Numbered from the stretch's first letter, positions 9,132-20,373 are shown. The stretch is 64,000 bases of DNA from DASWJZ01 sp963805325 (GCA_963805325.1 CAWDTS010000009.1:558001-622000), one strand, 5' to 3'. The notes: a model not told the origin generated them from the letters alone. Made by a program: numbers and translations.

Positions 9132-11542
9132 ATGCTGGAGACCTACCGGGTCGTCGACCTGACCGATGAGCGCGGGAACATGGCCGCGTTCATCCTGGCC
9201 GGGCTCGGCGCCGACGTCGTGCTCGTCGAGCCGCCGGGCGGGTCGGGGGCCCGTCGCCGGGGTCCGTACGCCGGCGACGTCGCCGACGGCGAACGATCAC
9301 TGACGTTCTGGGGGTGGAACCGCGGCAAGCGCAGCGCCGTGCTCGACCTCGCGACACCGGACGGCAGCACCGCCCTGACCGCGCTCTGCCGTGACGCCGA
9401 TGTCGTCATCGAGTGCGGGGCCGTCGATGTCGACCTCGCCGCCCTGCGGGCGGCCAACCCGGCGCTCGTCACCGTCTCGATCACGCCGTTCGGCTCGACC
9501 GGACCGAAGGCCGGCTGGCCGGCGACCGACCTGACGGTCAACGCCGCCGGGTGCCAGCTGGCGATCTCCGGCGACGACGATCGTGCCCCCGTGCGCACGG
9601 CCGTTCCCCAGGCGTTCCTCCACGCCTCGGCCGACGCTGCCGCCGGCGCCCTCGTGGCGCTGACCGAGCGCACCACCAGCGGCTGCGGCCAACACGTCGA
9701 CATCGCCGCCCAGCGCTCGATGATGCAGGCCACGCAGAGCTACGCCCTCGCCGTGCCACTCGGCGGCGCGGCCGCCCAGCGCAAGAGCGGCGGCGTCAAG
9801 ACCGGTGGGCTCGACGTCCAGCTCGTCTGGCCGTGCAAGGACGGGTTCGCGTCGGTGACGTTCCTGTTCGGCGCCTCGATCGGACCGTTCACCCGACGCC
9901 TGATGGCTTGGATGCACGAGGAGGGGTTCTGCGACGAGGCGACCCGCGACAAGGACTGGCTCGACTACGCCAACCAGCTCTACGACGGCCGTGAGCCGAT
10001 CTCGGAGTACGACCGGGTGAAGGGCATCGTCGGCGAGTTCTGCGCCACCAAGACGAAGGCCGAGCTGCTCGACGCGGCGTGCGAGCGGATCCTGCTGATC
10101 GCCCCCGTGGCTACCCCCGACGACGTGCTGCGGAGCCCCCAGTTCGCCGCTCGCGGCTACTTCGACCACGTCGACGACGACGCGCTCGCACCGACGCCGG
10201 TCACCGCACCCGGACCCTGGGTCCGCTCGTCGGCCGTCGATCCGATCCGCCTCGGGCGGGCGCCGCGGCTGGGCGAGCACACGGCCGACGTGCTGGCCGG
10301 CTGGCGCGGCGAGCGGGCGTCGCTCCCCGCCCCCAACGGCCACCGCCGTCCCCCGCTGGAGGGCGTCAACGTCCTCGACCTGACGTGGGCGATGGCCGGT
10401 CCGGCCACGACGCGGGTGATGGCCGACTTCGGCGCCACCGTCGTGCGGGTCGAGACCAGCCACCACCTCGATGTGGCCCGCACCATCGGACCGTTCGTCA
10501 AGGACACTCCGGGCAACGACGCCTCGGGGCTGCTGTTCAACATGACCACCGGGAAGCGCAGCGTCAGCGTCGACCTCCGCCAGCAGCTCGGTCGGGACGT
10601 GCTCGACGACCTCGTGCGGTGGGCCGACGTCGTCGTCGAGTCGTTCTCGCCCCGCGGCCGCGCCGCGCTGCACCTCGACTACGACCGCCTGGCCGAGCTG
10701 AAACCCGGGCTGATCATGATGTCGAGCTGCCTGTTCGGCCAGTCCGGACCGCTCGAGCGCTACGCCGGCTTCGGCACGATGGGGGCCTCGCTGGCCGGCT
10801 TCTTCCACCTGACGGGCTGGCCCGACCGTCCGCCGGCCGGCCCGTTCGGCGCCTACAGCGACTACCCGTCCCGCGCTTCGCGCTGTGTGCCGTGCTCGCC
10901 GCCATCGACCATCGCCGGCGCACCGGCGAGGGCCAGTACCTCGACTTCGCCCAGGCCGAGGCGTGCGTGCACTTCCTGGCCCCGGCCGTGCTCGACCAGT
11001 CCGTCAACGGCCGGACGCTCGGCGCGGCCGGCAACACCGACCCGGACATGGCCCCGCACGGCGTCTACCGCAGCTACGGCGACGACGCGTGGGTGGCCAT
11101 CGCCTGCCGCGACGACGCCGACTGGCGGGCGCTGGCGGCCCTCATCGACCGCCCGGACCTGGCGGCGCTGACGACCGCCGAGCGCCTCGCCCGAGGCCAT
11201 GAGCTCGACGTGGTGCTCAACCGGTGGACGGGCGACCGCGCGCCGGACGACGCGACCGCGCTCGTCATCGCCGCCGGCGTGCCCGCCCACGCCGTGCAGA
11301 ACTCGGGGGAGTGCCACACGGACCCGCAGCTGCGCCACGCCGGGCACTGGGTCACCCTGCCCCACCCCGAGCACGGCACGATCATCGTCGAGGGCTGCCG
11401 GATCGGCCTCTCCGAGACGCCGGCCGACGTCAACGGGACGCCGCCGTTCCTCGGGCAGGACACCGTCGAGATGCTGACGGGCGAGCTCGGCTACGACGAC
11501 GAGCGGCTCGGCGAGCTGTTCGCCGTCGGCGCCCTCGACTGA
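9132..11542 (+). CDS. two-domain CaiB/BaiF CoA-transferase family protein, one frameshift
   Basis: Family III CoA-transferase of about 803 aa made of two complete CaiB/BaiF units. The first begins YRVVDLTDERGNMAAFILAG and contains RGKRSAVLDLATPDG-like sequence; the second begins GVNVLDLTWAMAGPATTRVM at about residue 415 and contains TTGKRSVSVDLRQQLG. The usual C-terminal PFLGQDTVEMLTGELGY closes it. Such tandem proteins are common in actinobacterial CoA-thioester catabolism. A frame change near 10,868 interrupts the second unit. The start is placed after a GGGGGG-rich ribosome site at 9118-9124. Confidence 0.9.
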
Positions 11543-11549
11543 CCGGGCG

Positions 11550-13154
11550 TCAGCTGCCGCGGTTGGCGCGGTACCAGTCGATCAGACCTGTCGTCGACGT
11601 GTCGTGGGCGACGGGCGCCTCGGCTTCGCCGGTCAGCTCGGGCGTGATCCGGTTGGCCAGCTCCTTGCCCAGCTCGACGCCCCACTGGTCGAAGCTGTCG
11701 ATGCCCCACACGACGCCCTGCGTGAACACGATGTGCTCGTACAGCGCGATCAGCTGACCGAGGACCGACGGCGTCAAGGCCGGGGCGAGGATCGTCGTCG
11801 AGGGCCGGTTGCCGGCGAACTGCCGCCACGGCTCCTCCGGGCGCTCCCGGCCGAACGCGAGGGCCTCGGTCTGGGCGATCAGGTTGGCCACCAGCAGGTC
11901 GTGGTGATGGCGGTACGGGTGGTGCGGGTTGGCGAACCCGATGAAGTCGGCGGGAACGATCCGGGTGCCCTGGTGGAGCAGTTGGTAGAACGCGTGCTGG
12001 CCGTTGGTGCCCGGCTCGCCCCACACGATCGGGCCGGTGTCGAGCGTGACCGGCGACCCGTCGAGGCGCACGGACTTGCCGTTGGACTCCATGTCGAGCT
12101 GCTGGAGGTAGGCCGGGAAGCGGGCCAGCTCCTCGGCGTAGGGCAGCACGGCCTTGGTCGCGCAGTCGCAGCACGTTGGCGTTCCAGATGCCGATCATCG
12201 CCCAGCACGACCGGCGCGTTGGTGGCGAGGGGCTCGGTGCGGAAGTGCTCGTCGACGACGTGGAAGCCGGCGAGGAACTCGCCGAACTGCTCGGCGCCGA
12301 TGGCGACCATCAGCGACAGCCCGATGGCCGAGTCGACCGAGTAGCGCCCGCCGACCCACTCCCAGAAGCCGAACATGTTGGCGGTGTCGATGCCGAACGC
12401 CGCGACCTGCTCGGCGTTCGTGCTCACGGCGACGAAGTGGTGCGGCACGGCGTCGTCGCCGAGGGCGTCGACGAGCCAGTCGCGGGCCGTGCGGGCGTTG
12501 GTGAGCGTCTCGATCGTGCCGAACGTCTTCGACGACACGATGAACAGCGTCGCGCGCCGGCTCGAGCCCGTCGAGGGCGCCGGCGATGTCGGCGCCGTCG
12601 ACGTTCGACACGAAGCGGGCACGTGAGCTCGGGGTGGCGGAAGGCGGCGAGCGCCTGGTACGCCATCGCCGGGCCGAGGTCGGATGCCGCCGATGCCGAT
12701 GTTGACGACGGTGCTGATGCGCTGGCCGGTCGCGCCCGTCCACGTGCCGTCGCGCACCTGCTCGGCGAAGGCGCCCATCCGCGCCGCAGGACCTCGTGGA
12801 CCTCGGGCACGACGTCGTCGCCGTCGACGCTCGATCGACCGTGCCCGCCGGCGCCCGCAGCGCGACGTGCAGCACGGCGCGGTGCTCGGTGACGTTGATC
12901 TGCTCGCCGGCGAACATCGCGTCGCGGCGGGCCGCCACGCCGGCGACGTCGGCGACCGCCAGCAGCGCCGCCAGCACGTCGTCGTCGACGCGTTGCTTGG
13001 AGTAGTCGATCCGCAGGTCACCGACGTCGACGCAGGTAGCGCTCGGCCCGGCCAGGATCGTCGGCGAACAGCTCGCGCAGGTGCGGCGGCTGCGCAGTGG
13101 CCAACAAGGTCGCCCACTGCGGCGTGGTGGTGATGTCGAGGCGCGAGAGTTCAT
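11550..13154 (-). CDS. pgi: glucose-6-phosphate isomerase, multiply frameshifted
   Basis: Interconverts glucose-6-P and fructose-6-P. The C-terminal 199 residues are intact and diagnostic: GPIVWGEPGTNGQHAFYQLL and QGVVWGIDSFDQWGVELGKE (PROSITE-type PGI signatures). Upstream pieces in other frames give MFGFWEWVGGRYSVDSAIGL, FVAVSTNAEQVAAFGID, STVVNIGIGGI and the N-terminal DITTTPQWATLLATAQPPHL. About seven frame changes lie between 12,160 and 13,050. The ATG at 13,154 is tentative because the N-terminal frame is also disturbed. Restored size of about 534 aa is typical. Last gene of a pgl-transglutaminase-pgi cluster. Confidence 0.9.
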
Positions 13155-13165
13155 CGGCGTGGACG

Positions 13166-13992
13166 CTAGACCTCCGACGAGGCGACGCCATCGGTGTAGA
13201 TCGGCTCCTGCGTCGGCCGCACGTGGACCTCCATGGTCAGCATCTCCAACGGACCGAACTGGGTGACCAGGGCGACGTCGGCGGCGTCGCGGCCGTAGGC
13301 GACCGAGACGCGGTTGCCCTTGGGGCTCGTTCTGGGTGGCGTCGAACGTGAACCAGCGGCCGCCGACGTAGGCCTCGAACCAGGCGTGCAGGTCCATCGG
13401 ATCGAGCTCGTGGAGGTAGCCGACCACCATGCGCGCCGGGATGTCGATGGCTGCGGCACAGGGCGATGCCGAGGTGGGCGAAGTCGCGGCACACGCCCTG
13501 GCGCGGCTGCCAGCGTGTCGACCGCCGAGGTCGACGCCGAGCTGGTGTTGTACTCGTAGCGGATCTCGCCGCTCGATCCACGACCGGATCGCCTCGACCT
13601 GCGGGTAGCCGGGCAGCGCGCTGCCGGTGATCGACGATGGCCTGGCTGGAAGACCAGGTCGGACTGGCAGTAGCGGCTGGGCAGGAGGAACTGCAGGGCC
13701 CAGTCGGGCACCTCGTTGATCGGCACCCGCGGCGCGGTCATGTCGACGTCGATCTCGTCGGCGGTGTCGACGGTGGCCTCGATGCTGATCGTCATCGGCC
13801 CGTCGGGCACGACGATGCGCTGGCAGAGGTTGCCGTGGGCGTCGGTGAACTCGGAGATCGGCACCTCGGGGTGATCAGGTAGCGCTCGGCGAGCACCCAC
13901 TGGCCCTCGCCGCTGCGCGGGCGCAGCATCAGGACGGCCGGCGTCGCCCACAGGGCCTGGAAGCCCATCGTGCACCCGACGTCGAGCTTCAT
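13166..13992 (-). CDS. transglutaminase-like superfamily protein, frameshifted
   Basis: Cysteine-protease-fold protein of about 275 aa related to the transglutaminase-like domain (COG1305 type). The N-terminal domain begins MKLDVGCTMGFQALWATPAV; the catalytic region is split by frame changes but shows YLHELDPMDLHAWFEAYVGG (catalytic His) and RWFTFDATQNEPQG (catalytic Asp). The upstream Cys region is blurred (GVCRDFAHLGIALCR in another frame). At least four frame changes lie between 13,330 and 13,880. Its ATG overlaps the pgl stop (ATGA), so it is translationally coupled to a sugar-phosphate enzyme although its role is probably proteolytic or peptide-modifying. Confidence 0.82.
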
Positions 13993-14665
13993 CCGGCTGC
14001 CCGCTCCGTGCAGCGCCGAGGCGGCGGCCGGGTCGAGCACGACGACGGTGTCGGTCCGACGCACCCGGGCGACGGGGATCGTCGGTCGGCGAGGCGTCGC
14101 CCTCCAGCCAGGCGGCGATGGCCGTCGGCCTTGTCGGCGCCGGTGACGAGCACGACGCGGCCCCGGGCCGCGTCGACGACCGGCGGCGTGAGCGTCATGC
14201 GCACGCCGGCCCTGGTACGGCCCGGCGAGCTCGACGGGGCGCTCGGACTCGAGACCGGGTCGCCGGGCGGCCACGACGCGGTGTGCCCGTCGGGACCGAT
14301 GCCGAGGTGGACGACGTCGAAGCGGTCGGGCAGGTCGGCGGCGTACTCGGCGACCGCGGCCTCGAGGTCGACGGCGGTGACCGGCATCAGGTGGTGCGTG
14401 CCCGGCACGGCGTCGAGCTGGCTGGCGTTGCGGTCGGCGTCGCCGTCGGGCGCGACGCGCTCGTCGACCTGCCAGATGCCGATGTGCGTCCCACGGCAGG
14501 TCCGTCGACGACGAGCGCCTCGAGCATCGGCGGCGCGGTCGACCCGCCGGACACGGCGAGCGTGGCCCGGCCCCGGCTGCGCACCGCGGCCCCGAGACGC
14601 CGGGCGATGGAGCGGGCGGCGCGCCGGGCGGGGTCGTCATCGACCCGGACCGACAGCACTGTCAC
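13989..14665 (-). CDS. pgl: 6-phosphogluconolactonase, frameshifted
   Basis: Hydrolyses 6-phosphogluconolactone in the oxidative pentose phosphate pathway. Pgl/DevB signatures: ATLAVSGGSTAPPMLEAL near residue 40, IGIWQVDERVAPDGDADRNA and FDVVHLGIGPDGHTASWPPG. The GTG at 14,665 precedes VTVLSVRVDDDPARRAARSI. Frame changes occur near 14,490, 14,215 and 14,090. About 225 aa restored, slightly short of the 240-260 usual. First gene of the pgl-transglutaminase-pgi cluster. Confidence 0.88.
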
Positions 14666-14744
14666 GGGAGGATCATGCCCCATCGACGGCGGCGCGCACG
14701 CGGAACGTGGTTCCACCGTCGCCATCGAGGGGTACACGACGGCG

Positions 14745-15589
14745 ATGACTTCGACGACGGAGTGGCCGAGAGCGGCGGAGACCTGGCCCGATCGTGGCGT
14801 GATCCGCTGGCGCGAGCCGGGATCGCCGCACGCGGCGTGCTGTACGTCATCGTGGGCCTGCTGGCCATCCAGTTCGCCTCGCGGGAGGGCTCCGAGCGAT
14901 CAGGTCAACCAGACCGGGGCCATCGAGACGGTCGCCGAGCAGCCGTTCGGGAAGGTGCTGCTCGTGGCCCTCACGCTGGGGCTGGTCGCGCTGGCGTGTG
15001 GCGGCTGATCCAGGCCGTCGTCGGTGACCCGATCGAGGGCGAGGAGGCCAAGGACCGGTCAAGTTCCTCGGCAAGGCGGTGATCTACGGCGCGCTGACCG
15101 TCACCGCGCGTGAAGATCACGATCGACAACTGGAACGGGCGGGTCGACGACGTCGCAGGCCAGGACGCCGGCGACCAGCAGCAGCAGCAGGCGGCGTCGA
15201 CGCTGTTCGATCTGCCGGCCGGGCGGTGGCTGGTCGGGGTCGTCGGCGTCGTGTTGATCGGGTCGGCCGTCGTACCAGGCGTAGCACCACGCCGTGCAGG
15301 CGTCGTTCATGAAGCGGATCGCGCCGCAGGACGACGACACCGGCGAGGCCGATCGAGCGTTCGGTCGGTTCGGGTACGCGGCGCGCGCGGTCGTGCTCGC
15401 CGTCTCCGGCGTGTTCTTCATCGTCGCCGCGGTGCAGTACGACCCGAACAAGAGCAAGGGCATCTCCGGCTCGCTGCAGGAGCTGGCCCAGCACAGCTGG
15501 GGCCGCGTGCTGCTGTGGGCCACCGCCATCGGCCTCTTCCTCTTCGGCCTCTTCTGCCTCCCGAATCGAGATACCGCCAGCACACCTGA
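14745..15589 (+). CDS. DUF1206-family membrane protein, frameshifted
   Basis: Multi-pass membrane protein of about 280 aa with the internally repeated DUF1206 unit (a G-x-x-A-R-G/A-x-x-Y/V start followed by two helices). Repeats visible: ARAGIAARGVLYVIVGLLAI, then the FLGKAVIYGALTVTA region, then FGRFGYAARAVVLAVSGVFF. Between them are ETVAEQPFGKVLLVALTLGL and RWLVGVVGVVLIGSAV. The function of the family is unknown. Five or more frame changes are needed; in at least one (near 14,895) removing a single C before GATC restores the frame. Confidence 0.82.
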
Positions 15590-15727
15590 CCCGAGTGTTT
15601 CGTTGCATCCGGAGGTCGTGCCTCGCGGGGGCGGCCCGCAGGAAGCACTCGATCCGGTCGCGCACCCCACGCGTACGGTCGCTGATCACCGACATCCCCG
15701 CACCGTCATGCAGCGAGGAGGATACTG

Positions 15728-16709
15728 ATGTCCGACCTGACCCGGCCGCTCCTGACGTGGCTCGCCACCCATCACGGGGTGATCACGACCGCCGTGCTTC
15801 ATGACCACGAGGTCGGCCGTACCACCATCGTGCGACTCTCGATGCCGGCGTGCTCTGCCGGCCGAGCCAAGGGCGTCTACGTGATGCGCGACGTCGCCCG
15901 CCACGCCTCGAGCAGCGGTGCGCCGTGCTCTGCGCGCGCCCATCCCGGCGGCTTCGTCACCGGTCCGACGGCCGGGCACGCTCGCTCGGGCTGCGCCGGA
16001 TGCCGCGCCGCGTCGGCGGTCCACTTCTCGGTCAGCCACGGCAACCACCACACGGCGACCGCCGGCGTGGGGTGCGCCCGCCAGACGAGCACGATCTGGC
16101 CGACGGCCGGCCGGACCGCCGGCCGACGGCATCGTCGTGGCGTCGTGGTGCCGGCTGGCGTTCGACCTCGCGGCCGACCTCCGGGCCGCTCGACCACCTG
16201 TCGGTGCGTCAACCAGCTGCTCGACGAGCGATCACGTCGACCGCCGAGGACGCTCGTCGCCATCGATCGGCGCTGGGGCACCAGCCCGTCCCGGCTCCGG
16301 GCGCTTCCGCCGCACGCTCGAGCTCACTCGGCACGGCTCGGCGCCGCGCTGAGTCGCACCCGGAGGTGCGTCCTGGCCGACGCGCTCCGTCGGCGGGACG
16401 TCCCGGTCGAGCCCCAGACCGCGGATCATCCGTGCCTCGAACGGCCGGGCCTTCCACCTCGACCTCGCCGTGCCGGACGTCCGCTGGGGCGTCGAGCTGG
16501 ACATCCACCCCGAGCACCGCACGTTCGAGGGCGCACGCCGCGCGACGCCGACGCGCCGGCAGCGACATGCATCGGCTCGGCGTGGCAGATCGAGACCGTC
16601 AGTGAGCATCGACATGCGCGACGTCGAGCGGCTCGCCGACGATCTCGGCGGCGCTCTACCACCTCCGCCGCCGGCCAGCTGCTCGAGCCAGGTCCGAGGG
16701 TGTTCGTGA
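15728..16709 (+). CDS. AbiEi-like N-terminal / DUF559-like C-terminal protein, heavily frameshifted
   Basis: About 325 aa when restored. The N-terminus (LTWLATHHGVITTAVLHDHE, then RAGVL..QGVYVMRD) has the winged-helix pattern of AbiEi-type antitoxin N-domains. The middle has HFSVSHGNHHTATAGV and GIVVASWCRLAFDLAADL; the end has RWGVELDIHPEHRTFEG, resembling Vsr-like DUF559 nuclease-fold proteins common in high-GC actinobacteria. An AGGAGG ribosome site precedes the ATG. No partner nucleotidyltransferase (AbiEii) is adjacent, so calling it part of a toxin-antitoxin pair is not supported. At least six frame changes. Confidence 0.62.
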
Positions 16710-16758
16710 GGGTAGCCCCCGGACGCAACGACACTCGGAGGGACGGGAAACACTCGGG

Positions 16759-18406
16759 TCAGATGGTGGGGACCTCGGTGTGGCGGCCGAAGACGTCGGC
16801 GAGGGAGCGCATGATCTCGCCGAGGGTGGCGTACTGGCCGACGGCGCTCGATCAGGGCCGGCATCAGGTTGACCTCGGGGTCGGCGGCCTCCGCGCTGCA
16901 GGCGTGGCGAGCGCGGCGTCGACCGCCGCCTGGTCGCGGTCGTGGCGCACCTGCTCGAGGCGCTTGAGCTGGCGGGCCTCGTCCTCGTTGGTGATCTGGA
17001 GGATGTCGATGGGAGCGTCGTCGTTGCCCTCGGTGAACCCGGTGACGCCCGACGATCGGTGCGGCGGCCCTCGTTGAACGCCCTCTCCAGCTCGTACGAC
17101 GAGTCGGCGATGCGGCCCTGGAACCAGTTGTCCTCGATGCCGCGGATGCAGCCCTCGAGCATCGAGCCCGCCGCCGAGCTCGTCGAGGTGGGCGAACAGC
17201 TCCTCGGCCTGGCGCTCCATCTCGTCGGTCAGCGCCTCGACGAAGTACGACCCGCCGAGCGGGTCGGCGACGTGGGCGACGTTGGTCTCGTAGGCGATGA
17301 TCTGCTGCGTCCGCAGGGCGATGCGCGCCGCCTTCTCCGTGGGCAGGGCCAGCGCCTCGTCCATCGAGTTGGTGTGCAGCGACTGCGTGCCGCCGAGCAC
17401 GCCGGCCAGCGCCTCGATGGCGGTGCGCACGATGTTGACCTCCGGCTGCTGGGCGGTCAGCGACACACCGGCGGTCTGGGTGTGGAAGCGCAGCTGCATC
17501 GACCGCGTCGAGCTCGGGCGCCGTAGCGCTCCTTCATCCACCGGGCCCAGATCCGCCGGGCGGCGCGGTACTTGGCGATCTCCTCGAAGAAGTCGATGTG
17601 GGCGTTGAAGAAGAAGCTGACAGGCGCGGGGCGAACGCGTCGACCGGCAGCCCGGCAGCGCAGCGCCAGCTCGACGTAGGCGAAGCCGTTGGCCAGCGTG
17701 AACGCCAGCTCCTCGGCCGCCGTCGAGCCCGGCCTCGCGGATGTGGTAGCCGGAGATCGACACGGAGTGCCAGCGCGGCATCTCGGCGGCCGTGAACGTG
17801 ATCGTGTCGCGGACCAGCCGCATCGACGGCCGCGGCGGGAAGACGAACTCCTTCTGGGCCTGGTACTCCTTGAGGATGTCGTTCTGCAGCGTGCCGCCGA
17901 GGCGGGCCCGGCTCGACGCCGGCCTTCTCGGCCTGGGCCACGAACATCGCCAGGAGCACGGCGGCCGGGCGAGTTGATCGTCATCGACGTCGTGGTCTGC
18001 GCCGAGGTCGATGCCGGCGTAGAGGTCCTCCATGTCGGCGAGGCTGTCGATGGCCACGCCGCAGCGCCCGACCTCGCCCAGCGCCATCGGGTCGTCGGAG
18101 TCGATGCCCGAGCAGCGTCGGCATGTCGAACGCCGTCGACAGGCCGTCACCGCCGGCCTTGATGATCTCCTTGAACCGCCAGTTGGTGTCGTCGGCGGTG
18201 CCGAAGCCGGCGAACATCCGCATCGTCCACAGCTTCGAGCGGTACATCGACGCGTACGGGCCCCGCGTGTACGGGTAGACCCCGGGGAACTCGCCGTCGT
18301 CGGGGCCGTACACCGGCTCGAGCGGCACGCCCGACATCGTGGTGAACGGCGCGTCGCGCAGCTTCGACGCCTCGAAGGCGGCCTGCCACTCCTCGCGGGG
18401 GCTCAC
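16759..18406 (-). CDS. acyl-CoA mutase (methylmalonyl-CoA mutase family) large subunit, frameshifted
   Basis: Adenosylcobalamin-dependent carbon-skeleton mutase, catalytic TIM-barrel subunit of about 549 aa without the B12-binding domain, so a separate small subunit is expected; none is in the window. Clear motifs: VYPYTRGPYASMYRSKLWTM, GDGLSTAFDMPTLLG, GTLQNDILKEYQAQKEFVF, MPRWHSVSISGYHIREAG, GGTQSLHTNSMDEALALPTE and HVADPLGGSYFVEALTDEM. Ends YATLGEIMRSLADVFGRHTE. The substrate could be methylmalonyl-, isobutyryl- or a hydroxyacyl-CoA. About eight frame changes. GTG start at 18,406, 12 bases downstream of a near-palindromic operator-like site. Confidence 0.9.
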
Positions 18407-18418
18407 TGGCGCAGATCG

Positions 18419-18438
18419 TTAGTTGGACGTCCAAGTAA
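18419..18438. promoter_or_regulatory. 20-bp near-palindrome upstream of the mutase gene; probable operator
   Basis: TTAGTTGGACGTCCAAGTAA has a perfect 12-bp core (18,423-18,434) and only one mismatched pair over 20 bp. It ends 12 bases before the mutase start. A related copy, TTGGACGTCAAG, begins at 18,478 near the 3' end of the marR gene. Position and symmetry fit a dimeric MarR-type repressor site; binding is inferred. Confidence 0.65.
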
Positions 18439-18484
18439 ATCGCGAATGTCGGCAGGCTCGCGCCACTGCTATATGAGTTGGACG

Positions 18485-19016
18485 TCAAGGTTGACCAGGG
18501 GTCGACGACGTGGCGGCGACGTCGCCGACCTCGGCGCGACCCGCCGGAGCACGGCGTTCACGGTCGCCGCCTCCGCCTTCGTCGAGCATCGCCGAGGCCG
18601 AACTGGATCTTGTTGAGCGGCTCGGTGGCCTCGGCGGCGACCTGCCGGCCGGCGGGCGTGATGGCGGCCAGGATCCGCCGCCGGTCGTGCCTCGTCGCGC
18701 CGCCGGCTGCACCAGCCCTGCTCCTCCAGCCGGTCGACCGTGTTGGTGATGCTCGCCGGGTGGACCATCAGCCGTTCGCTCATCTTCCCCAGCGGCAGTC
18801 TCGCCGCGACCGGCTGAACGACAGCAGCATCAGCGCCTCGTAGCTGGCGAACGTCAGACCGAACGGCCGCAGCTCGTCCTCGACCGCGGCCAGCACGAGC
18901 TGGTGGGCCCGCATCAGCGAGGTCGCCGCCGCCATGTGCTCACCGGCCGACCACCGTTCGATCCAGTGCCGCCGCGCCTCGGCGACCGGATCGAGCGGCA
19001 GCGGTTGCGACGGCAT
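18485..19016 (-). CDS. MarR-family transcriptional regulator, frameshifted
   Basis: Winged-helix dimeric regulator of about 175 aa. The N-terminus reads MPSQPLPLDPVAEARRHWIE; dimerisation helix MAAATSLMRAHQLVLAAVED; then FGLTFASYEALMLLSFSRSR, LGKMSERLMVHPASITNTVD (recognition helix) and RLEEQG. Wing and C-terminus are scrambled by two or more frame changes near 18,800 and 18,700-18,590. It precedes the acyl-CoA mutase gene on the same strand and is its likely regulator, given the palindrome between them. An in-frame start at 19,034 is possible. Confidence 0.8.
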
Positions 19017-19086
19017 CCCGGCACGATAACGCACGCCGCCGGAACGCCGGGCGCCCGGCGGGCATCGGGCCGTAGCGTGCCCGGCC

Positions 19087-20011
19087 GTGAGCGACGAGAC
19101 GGTCCTCCGGCGTCCGGGCGGCGGTCATCGCCTACGTCGTGTGGGGACTGCTGACGATCTACTGGAAGCAGCTCGACCGAGCTCGACCCGTTCGAGCTGA
19201 TCAGCTGGCGGATCCTGTGCGCCACCGCGGTGATGGCGATCATCATCACGATCAGCGGTCGCTGGGCCGTGCTGGCGTCGGCGTTCGCCGACCGCCGCCT
19301 GGTGCGGCGGCTCCTCGTCGCCGCCGCTGCTGCTGACGGCCAACTGGACCAGCTACGTCTGGGCGGTCTCAGCAACCACGTGCTCGAAGCCGCGCTCGGC
19401 TACTTCATGGCGCCGCTGGCGACCATGGTGCTCGGCGTCACCGTGCTCCACGAGCGCGCCGACGCCGCTGCATCAGTGCGCCATGGGGCTCGCCGACCGT
19501 CGCGGTCGTCGTGCTGACGTCTCCTACGGCCGCCCACCCTCGTGGCCGTCGATCCTCGCCGTCTCGTGGAGCCTCTACGGCCTGCTCAAGCGCCGGTCGC
19601 CGCTGACGCCATCGAGAGCCTGGCCGGCGAGACGTTCCTCCTGACCGTCCCGGCGGCGATCGTCGCCGTCGTGATGGCCGGGCACGGCGGGCAGCATCCC
19701 GGCTCGGCCAGCGGACGGGAGTGGGTGCTCGTCGCGTTCACCGGCATCGTGACCGCCGGGCCGCTGCTGCTGTTCGCCTACGCCGCCCAGCGGGTGCCCG
19801 TTCACGCTGCTCGGCGCGCTGCAGTACCTCGTCCCGACGATCAACCTGGCCTCGGGTGGGTCATCTACGACGAGTCGATGCCGGCGACCGGCTCGTCGGC
19901 TTCGCGCTGGTGTGGGCCGCGCTCGCTGCCGTGACCGTCGACCAGGTCCGCCGCAGCGGCGCCGACCGCCGCGCCCGGGCTGCGCGGCTCACGCCGGTCG
20001 TGCCTGGGTAG
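19087..20011 (+). CDS. rarD: RarD/EamA-family transporter, frameshifted
   Basis: Ten-helix drug/metabolite-type permease of the RarD subgroup, about 305 aa restored. Diagnostic segments: VIAYVVWGLLTIYWKQL, DPFELISWRILCATAVMAII, TANWTSYVWAVSNHVLEAAL, GYFMAPLATMVLGVTVLHER, SYGRPPWPSILAVSWSLYGL and LQYLVPTINLASGWVIYDES. Frame changes occur about every 100-150 bases. The GTG at 19,087 begins VSDETV. The substrate is unknown; RarD in E. coli is linked to chloramphenicol sensitivity. Confidence 0.85.
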
Positions 20012-20022
20012 CTTCGGACGTC

Positions 20023-20373
20023 ATGCGTCGCTCCGCCCTCGTCCTCGCCGCCCTCGTGCTCGGTCTCGCCGCCTGTGGGGGCGATCCGTCCACGGGCGAC
20101 TTCAAGAGCGAGGCCGAGAAGTTCATCGAGAGCGACGAGTTCGCCCAGAACCCCGACGTCGGGATGGTGGTCACCGACGTCAACTGCACCGAGCCGACGT
20201 CGACCGACATCAACACCGAGTTCACGTGCACCGGCACCGGGCCCGACGGCGCGCCCGTCACGTTGGATGCCGCGATCACGGGGGCGCGCACGATCTCCGT
20301 CGGGCTCCCGTCGGCCCCCGGTCCGGCGGCGGGCGCGGCGCCGACCACGGTGGCGACCACCGTCCCGTCCTGA
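20023..20373 (+). CDS. small secreted lipoprotein (116 aa)
   Basis: Signal peptide MRRSALVLAALVLGLAACGG with lipobox LAAC (Cys 18), then a short mature domain containing a pair of cysteines (DVNCTEP and EFTCTGTG) likely to form a disulfide, and a Pro/Ala/Thr tail (APTTVATTVPS). Resembles DUF4333-type small actinobacterial lipoproteins; the family assignment is tentative. Intact, unlike its neighbours. Confidence 0.75.
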   Translation: MRRSALVLAALVLGLAACGGDPSTGDFKSEAEKFIESDEFAQNPDVGMVVTDVNCTEPTSTDINTEFTCTGTGPDGAPVTLDAAITGARTISVGLPSAPGPAAGAAPTTVATTVPS

